DNA of 8,472 bases from assembly GCA_023135025.1 (NCBI GenBank), contig JAGLTY010000073.1:1-8472 (forward strand), read 5' to 3'. Position numbers and translations under genes: made by a program. The DNA is from Bacteroidales bacterium (GTDB taxonomy: Bacteria > Bacteroidota > Bacteroidia > Bacteroidales > GCA-2748055). The notes beneath the pieces are model-generated. The model was not told where the DNA came from. It did not search any database and worked only from the letters and a program-made list of their open reading frames with translations. Shown piece by piece: positions 4,595-8,472 of the stretch. Position 1 is the first letter of the stretch, and every line of letters begins with the position of its first letter.

Positions 4595-6424
4595 ATGAAG
4601 ATTCAATACCGGAGCCATACAAGTACCATGGGGCGCAGAATGGCAGGGGCGAGGAGTCTCTGGCGCGCCAATGGAATGAAAGAGAGTCAGTTTGGGAAAC
4701 CGGTATTTGGTATTGCCAACTCATTTACCCAGTTTGTTCCCGGTCATACCCACCTTCACCATATTGGCCAGGAGGTGAAGCAAATCTTTGAAGAGGCGGG
4801 CTATTTTGCTGCCGAATTCAATACCATTGCCATCGATGACGGGATCGCCATGGGTCATGATGGGATGCTCTACTCACTTCCCTCCAGGGATCTGATTGCA
4901 GACAGCATCGAATATATGGCCAATGCACATAAGGTGGATGCCCTGTTTTGCATCTCCAACTGTGATAAGATCACCCCGGGTATGCAGATGGCAGCCATGC
5001 GACTGAATATCCCGGTGATTTTTGTATCGGGCGGACCCATGGAGGCGGGGCGTGATGGAGAGAGTGCCTATGACCTCATAGATTCTATGGTGATGGCGGC
5101 CGATCCATCTGTTAGCGACGAAAAGGTGGCCCGTATCGAGAAGCTGGCGTGTCCCACCTGTGGCTCCTGTTCCGGGATGTTTACTGCCAACTCCATGAAC
5201 TGCCTGAATGAGGCGATTGGACTGGCTCTTCCGGGCAACGGAACCATTGTGGCCACCCATGTGGAGCGGAATAATCTCTTTGAAAAAGCGGCTCATCATC
5301 TTATTGAAAATACCCTTAGTTATTATGAATTGGGGAACGAAAAGGTGCTGCCGCGCTCTATCGGGACCTATGAGGCTTTTGAAAATGCCATGACCCTGGA
5401 TATAGCCATGGGGGGATCTACCAATACGGTATTGCACCTGCTGGCCATTGCACATGAGGCCGAAGTTGATTTTGGCATGAAAGATATTGACCGCCTGTCA
5501 CGTACCACTCCGGTGTTAAGTAAGGTGGCACCAAGCTCAAGCTACCATGTGGAGGATGTGAACCGGGCCGGTGGGATCATGGGTATCCTGTCGGAACTGG
5601 ACCGGGGCGGACTGATCAACCGGGATGTGAACCGGGTGGATGGACGAACCCTGGGTGAGGCCATGGAGTGCTGCGATCTGATCAATAACCAGCCATGCGA
5701 CCGCAACGAGGAGCTCTACTCAGCGGCTCCGGGAGGTAAATTCAACCTGACCCTGGGATCGCAGGATGCCAGGTATGAGGAGTTTGACCTGGACAGGGAG
5801 ACCGGTTGTATCCGGAGTATTGAAAATGCCTACAGCAGCGATGGGGGACTGGCCGTTCTTACAGGGAACATCGCTCTCAAGGGATCCATTGTGAAGACAG
5901 CTGGTGTTTCAGTGAAGGTACTTCAGTTTGAAGGTCCTGCCAGGGTATATGACTCACAGGATGATGCCTGTGATGCCATTCTTGAAGGCAGGGTGAAGGC
6001 CGGGGATGTGGTGGTGATCCGCTACGAGGGACCAAAGGGAGGGCCCGGCATGCAGGAGATGCTCTATCCCACAACCTATATAAAGTCGAGGCAACTGGGA
6101 GAGAAATGTGCACTGATTACAGATGGTCGTTTTTCCGGGGGTACATCCGGACTCTCCATTGGTCATATTTCGCCCGAAGCAGCAGATGGCGGCGCCATCG
6201 GACTTATCAGGGATGGTGATATAATTCGAATCGATATTCCTGCCCGATCCATGGATCTGCTCCTGGATGATGAGGAGCTGGAGCAGCGAAGGAGAGAGGC
6301 CGATAGCACTCCCGAAGGATGGAAACCGGTGAGGGAACGTAAAGTGTCCAAAGCCCTGAAAGCCTATGCCAGCATGGTATCGTCGGCAGACAGAGGAGCC
6401 ATCAGGCAACTTAATGAATCTTAA
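4595..6424 (+). CDS. ilvD: Dihydroxy-acid dehydratase
   Basis: A cytoplasmic iron-sulfur enzyme of 609 residues, normal for the family. It dehydrates 2,3-dihydroxy-isovalerate and 2,3-dihydroxy-3-methylvalerate to the keto acids that are the last precursors of valine and isoleucine; the valine branch also feeds leucine. Visible motifs: [11 protein letters not shown] (81-91, with metal-binding Asp), [10 protein letters not shown] (121-130; Cys123 is a cluster ligand and Lys124 matches the carbamylated Lys), [18 protein letters not shown] (186-203; Cys192 is the second ligand) and GRFSGGTSG near the C-terminus with the catalytic Ser. The segment FVPGHTHL (47-54) has no Cys where [2Fe-2S]-type enzymes carry theirs. 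This is like E. coli IlvD and suggests an oxygen-sensitive [4Fe-4S] cluster. First structural gene after the attenuator; ilvB follows at once. The start is the first ATG giving the canonical beginning ([20 protein letters not shown]). Confidence 0.98.
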   Translation: MKIQYRSHTSTMGRRMAGARSLWRANGMKESQFGKPVFGIANSFTQFVPGHTHLHHIGQEVKQIFEEAGYFAAEFNTIAIDDGIAMGHDGMLYSLPSRDLIADSIEYMANAHKVDALFCISNCDKITPGMQMAAMRLNIPVIFVSGGPMEAGRDGESAYDLIDSMVMAADPSVSDEKVARIEKLACPTCGSCSGMFTANSMNCLNEAIGLALPGNGTIVATHVERNNLFEKAAHHLIENTLSYYELGNEKVLPRSIGTYEAFENAMTLDIAMGGSTNTVLHLLAIAHEAEVDFGMKDIDRLSRTTPVLSKVAPSSSYHVEDVNRAGGIMGILSELDRGGLINRDVNRVDGRTLGEAMECCDLINNQPCDRNEELYSAAPGGKFNLTLGSQDARYEEFDLDRETGCIRSIENAYSSDGGLAVLTGNIALKGSIVKTAGVSVKVLQFEGPARVYDSQDDACDAILEGRVKAGDVVVIRYEGPKGGPGMQEMLYPTTYIKSRQLGEKCALITDGRFSGGTSGLSIGHISPEAADGGAIGLIRDGDIIRIDIPARSMDLLLDDEELEQRRREADSTPEGWKPVRERKVSKALKAYASMVSSADRGAIRQLNES

Positions 6425-6449
6425 AACAGAACTACAAAATTATAACAGC

Positions 6450-8183
6450 ATGGAAACAGAGACAAAAAAGAAGGAAACTGAGGAGAAAACAGCCGGACAA
6501 AAGATGACCGGAGCCGAAGCCCTTGTAAAAGCTTTGCTGGAGGAGGGAGTAGATACTGCTTTTGGCTATATAGGTGGAGCCATAATGCCCATTTACGATG
6601 CATTGTATCATTATGAGGATCAGTTGAAGCATGTGATGGTGCGGCATGAACAGGGTGCCATCCATGCAGCTGAGGGCTATGCCAGGATCTCCAGAAAGCC
6701 GGGTGTATGTCTGACCACTTCGGGACCAGGTGCTACCAATCTGGTAACCGGGCTGGCCAATGCCATGCTCGATTCCGTACCACTGGTCTGTATTACCGGG
6801 CAGGTGGGCGCCCCTATGCTGGGAACAGATGCTTTCCAGGAGACCGATATGGTCAGCGTTTCCATGCCGCTCACCAAATGGAACTACCAGATAACCAGCG
6901 CCGATGAGGTCTGTGATGTCATGGCCAGGGCTTTTTTCTATGCCAATTCAGGGCGGCCCGGTCCGGTGCTGATCGATATTGCTAAGACTGCCCAGGTTGA
7001 AGAGGTTGAGTTTAACTATAAGAAACGGATCCATGTGAGGAGTTACCTGCCCAATCCAAAACCAGACCCTGCAAGTATTGAGGCGGCAGCCGGGTTGATC
7101 AATAATGCGGAGCGTCCTTTTGTGCTTTGCGGACATGGAGTGACCATCTCAAGGGCCGAAAAGGAGTTTATGAAGTTGGTTGAACAAGCTCAGATTCCCG
7201 TCGGACATACACTGAATGGGTTATCCGCCTTTCCGGAAGATCATCCCCTTTCCGTAGGCATGCTGGGGATGCATGGTAACTATGCACCCAACGTGAATAC
7301 CAATAATTGTGATGTACTGATCGCCATTGGAATGAGGTTCGATGACCGGGTAACCGGGACTGTGAACACATACGCCAAACAGGCCAAGGTGATCCATATT
7401 GAGATCGATCCTGCTGAGATCGACAAGATCATCAAGACCGATGTGGCCATCATTGCTGATGCCAAACAGGCTATTCAGCAGTTGTTACCAAAGATCAAGC
7501 CCGCTGAGCACAGTGAATGGCTCAACTCGTTTAAGGAATTGGAGAAGATGGAGGTAGAGAAAGTGATCAACAAGGATTGCTTCTCCAATGATACCAAGAT
7601 GCATATGGGAGAAGTGATCCATAATTTATCAGTGAAGACCGACGGAAGGGCCATAGTGGTTACCGATGTGGGCCAGCACCAGATGGCAGCAGCCAGGTAC
7701 TACAAGCATAAGGAGCCCAACTCCTGGGTCTCTTCGGGCGGACTGGGAACCATGGGTTTTGGGGTGCCGGCTGCCATGGGTGTGGCCTTTACCAATCCCG
7801 AGCGTCCGCTGGTTTCCATTTCGGGCGACGGTGGCTTCCAGATGACCATCCAGGAGCTGGGTACCATTGCCCAGTACAACCTGCCGGTGAAGATGATCCT
7901 GATGAATAACCAGTACCTGGGTATGGTACGGCAGTGGCAGGAGATGTTTAATGAGCGCCGGTATGCCAGTACCGGGCTTACCAATCCCGATTTTATCAAG
8001 ATTGCCGATGGTTTTGGGGTTCCGGGCAGGAAGATCACCGACCGGGAGGAGCTGAGTCAGGCTCTGGATGAATTGCTGGCCAAAGAGGGTCCCTGCCTGC
8101 TTGAAATAGAGATCCAGAAAGAGGGGAATATCTTTCCCATGATTACCCCGGGCACATCAGTTTCAGATATCCGTTTGGATTAA
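6450..8183 (+). CDS. ilvB: Acetohydroxyacid (acetolactate) synthase, large catalytic subunit
   Basis: A thiamine-diphosphate and FAD enzyme of 577 residues from this start. It condenses two pyruvates to acetolactate, or pyruvate with 2-ketobutyrate to acetohydroxybutyrate, the first common step of valine, leucine and isoleucine synthesis. Visible landmarks: the catalytic Glu67 in [28 protein letters not shown], the FAD-region segment [10 protein letters not shown], and the thiamine-diphosphate/Mg motif beginning SGDGGFQM (Asp460) and ending NNQYLG (Asn486-Asn487). GMVRQWQ follows; its Trp496 is the position known for herbicide sensitivity in plant enzymes. I chose the ATG at 6450 (METETKKK), 25 bp after the ilvD stop. 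An in-frame ATG at 6414 would overlap ilvD by 11 bp and add 12 residues, and cannot be excluded. The ATG at 6366 would overlap ilvD by 59 bp and is unlikely. The first 25 or so residues are a charged, poorly conserved extension before [11 protein letters not shown]. Confidence 0.97.
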   Translation: METETKKKETEEKTAGQKMTGAEALVKALLEEGVDTAFGYIGGAIMPIYDALYHYEDQLKHVMVRHEQGAIHAAEGYARISRKPGVCLTTSGPGATNLVTGLANAMLDSVPLVCITGQVGAPMLGTDAFQETDMVSVSMPLTKWNYQITSADEVCDVMARAFFYANSGRPGPVLIDIAKTAQVEEVEFNYKKRIHVRSYLPNPKPDPASIEAAAGLINNAERPFVLCGHGVTISRAEKEFMKLVEQAQIPVGHTLNGLSAFPEDHPLSVGMLGMHGNYAPNVNTNNCDVLIAIGMRFDDRVTGTVNTYAKQAKVIHIEIDPAEIDKIIKTDVAIIADAKQAIQQLLPKIKPAEHSEWLNSFKELEKMEVEKVINKDCFSNDTKMHMGEVIHNLSVKTDGRAIVVTDVGQHQMAAARYYKHKEPNSWVSSGGLGTMGFGVPAAMGVAFTNPERPLVSISGDGGFQMTIQELGTIAQYNLPVKMILMNNQYLGMVRQWQEMFNERRYASTGLTNPDFIKIADGFGVPGRKITDREELSQALDELLAKEGPCLLEIEIQKEGNIFPMITPGTSVSDIRLD

Positions 8184-8205
8184 TAAATATAACAGAAGAA
8201 AGACT

Positions 8206-8472
8206 ATGAAAAAGGAATATACCATATCGGTTTTCAGTGAGCACAAGGTGGGTCTCCTGCACCGGATCACTGTGATTTTCTCACGCAGGAAGATCAATAT
8301 TGAAAGTTTAAATACATCCGAATCTGAGGTGAGAGGGATCTATCGGTTCACTATTGTGATCCATGCCACTGAGGATATGGTCAAGACGGTGACCAAACAG
8401 ATCGAGAAGCAGATCGGGATACTGAAGGCATTCTACCATACACTGGATGAGATTGTGTACCAGGAGATCGCA
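8206..8472 (+). CDS. ilvN: Acetohydroxyacid synthase, small regulatory subunit, 3'-truncated
   Basis: Eighty-nine codons are visible before the window ends. The N-terminal ACT domain (about residues 4-75) is clear: YTISVFSEHKVGLLHRITVI, then FSRRKINIESLNTSESEVRG and IYRFTIVIHA, followed by a helix ending near QIEKQIGILKAFY. Small subunits of this family bind valine (sometimes leucine or isoleucine) at the ACT dimer interface, raise the activity of the large subunit and give it feedback inhibition. It begins 22 bp after the ilvB stop, preceded by the purine-rich stretch AGAAGAAAGA, and is surely in the same operon. Full proteins are usually about 160-190 residues, so roughly half is missing. 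In the usual gene order ilvC would follow, but that lies outside the window. Confidence 0.95.
   Translation, partial: MKKEYTISVFSEHKVGLLHRITVIFSRRKINIESLNTSESEVRGIYRFTIVIHATEDMVKTVTKQIEKQIGILKAFYHTLDEIVYQEIA

Noticed and set aside
4437..4724. 95-codon open frame antisense to the attenuator and ilvD start
   Set aside because: It is the reverse complement of the leader, terminator and ilvD N-terminus, with no recognisable protein features; a shadow frame.
4874..5455. 193-codon open frame antisense within ilvD
   Set aside because: Long, but Gly/His/Arg-rich in the way reverse-strand shadows of GC-balanced genes are, with no family motif. The sense strand is unquestionably ilvD.

Overview
This 8.5 kb window is compact, chromosomal-looking DNA from a bacterium that is probably in the phylum Bacteroidota. 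Three things suggest this. Exact matches to the Bacteroidota -7 promoter element (TAnnTTTG) occur upstream of several genes. The start codons lack convincing Shine-Dalgarno sequences. The proteins, notably the TsaC-family and CoA-binding proteins, have the character of that phylum. The assignment is an inference from family knowledge, not a database result. I see no mobile elements, CRISPR arrays, rRNA or tRNA genes, and no stretch longer than 300 bases lacks a feature.

Layout. (1) At 1-1047 (+) is the 3' three quarters of a TrkH-type potassium uptake channel gene, cut by the window edge. (2) At 1055-2963 (-) are three genes read leftward: a rhomboid intramembrane protease, a TsaC/Sua5-family threonylcarbamoyl-AMP synthase and a small CoA-binding (Rossmann) protein. 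They converge on trkH with only 7 bp between the stop codons. (3) At 3021-4367 (+) is rmuC, divergent from the rhomboid gene across a 57 bp AT-rich gap that contains two short palindromes. (4) From 4387 to the right edge (+) is a branched-chain amino acid operon, ilvD-ilvB-ilvN, with ilvN cut by the window edge.

The most interesting part is the 227 bp between rmuC and ilvD, which appears to hold a complete transcription-attenuation system. A Bacteroidota-type promoter (about 4387-4421) is followed almost at once by a 22-residue leader peptide ORF (4439-4507). Thirteen of its 22 residues are Ile, Leu or Val, including 12 of the 13 residues at positions 5-17. Next comes an 11-bp hairpin with a T tract (4537-4568), which is a strong intrinsic terminator, and then ilvD. 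A competing antiterminator (4503-4516 with 4532-4550) shares bases with the 5' arm of the terminator, and the leader stop codon lies inside its 5' strand. A ribosome stalled on the Ile/Leu/Val codons would leave the antiterminator free. A ribosome that reaches the stop codon would cover it and let the terminator form. The geometry matches classical ilv/leu/his/trp-type attenuation.

Downstream, acetohydroxyacid synthase (IlvB catalytic and IlvN regulatory subunits) makes acetolactate and acetohydroxybutyrate, and IlvD (dihydroxyacid dehydratase) acts two steps later. The reductoisomerase that links them (IlvC) is not in the window and may lie to the right. The operon therefore appears controlled at two levels: leader-peptide attenuation of transcription, and end-product feedback through the ACT domain of IlvN.
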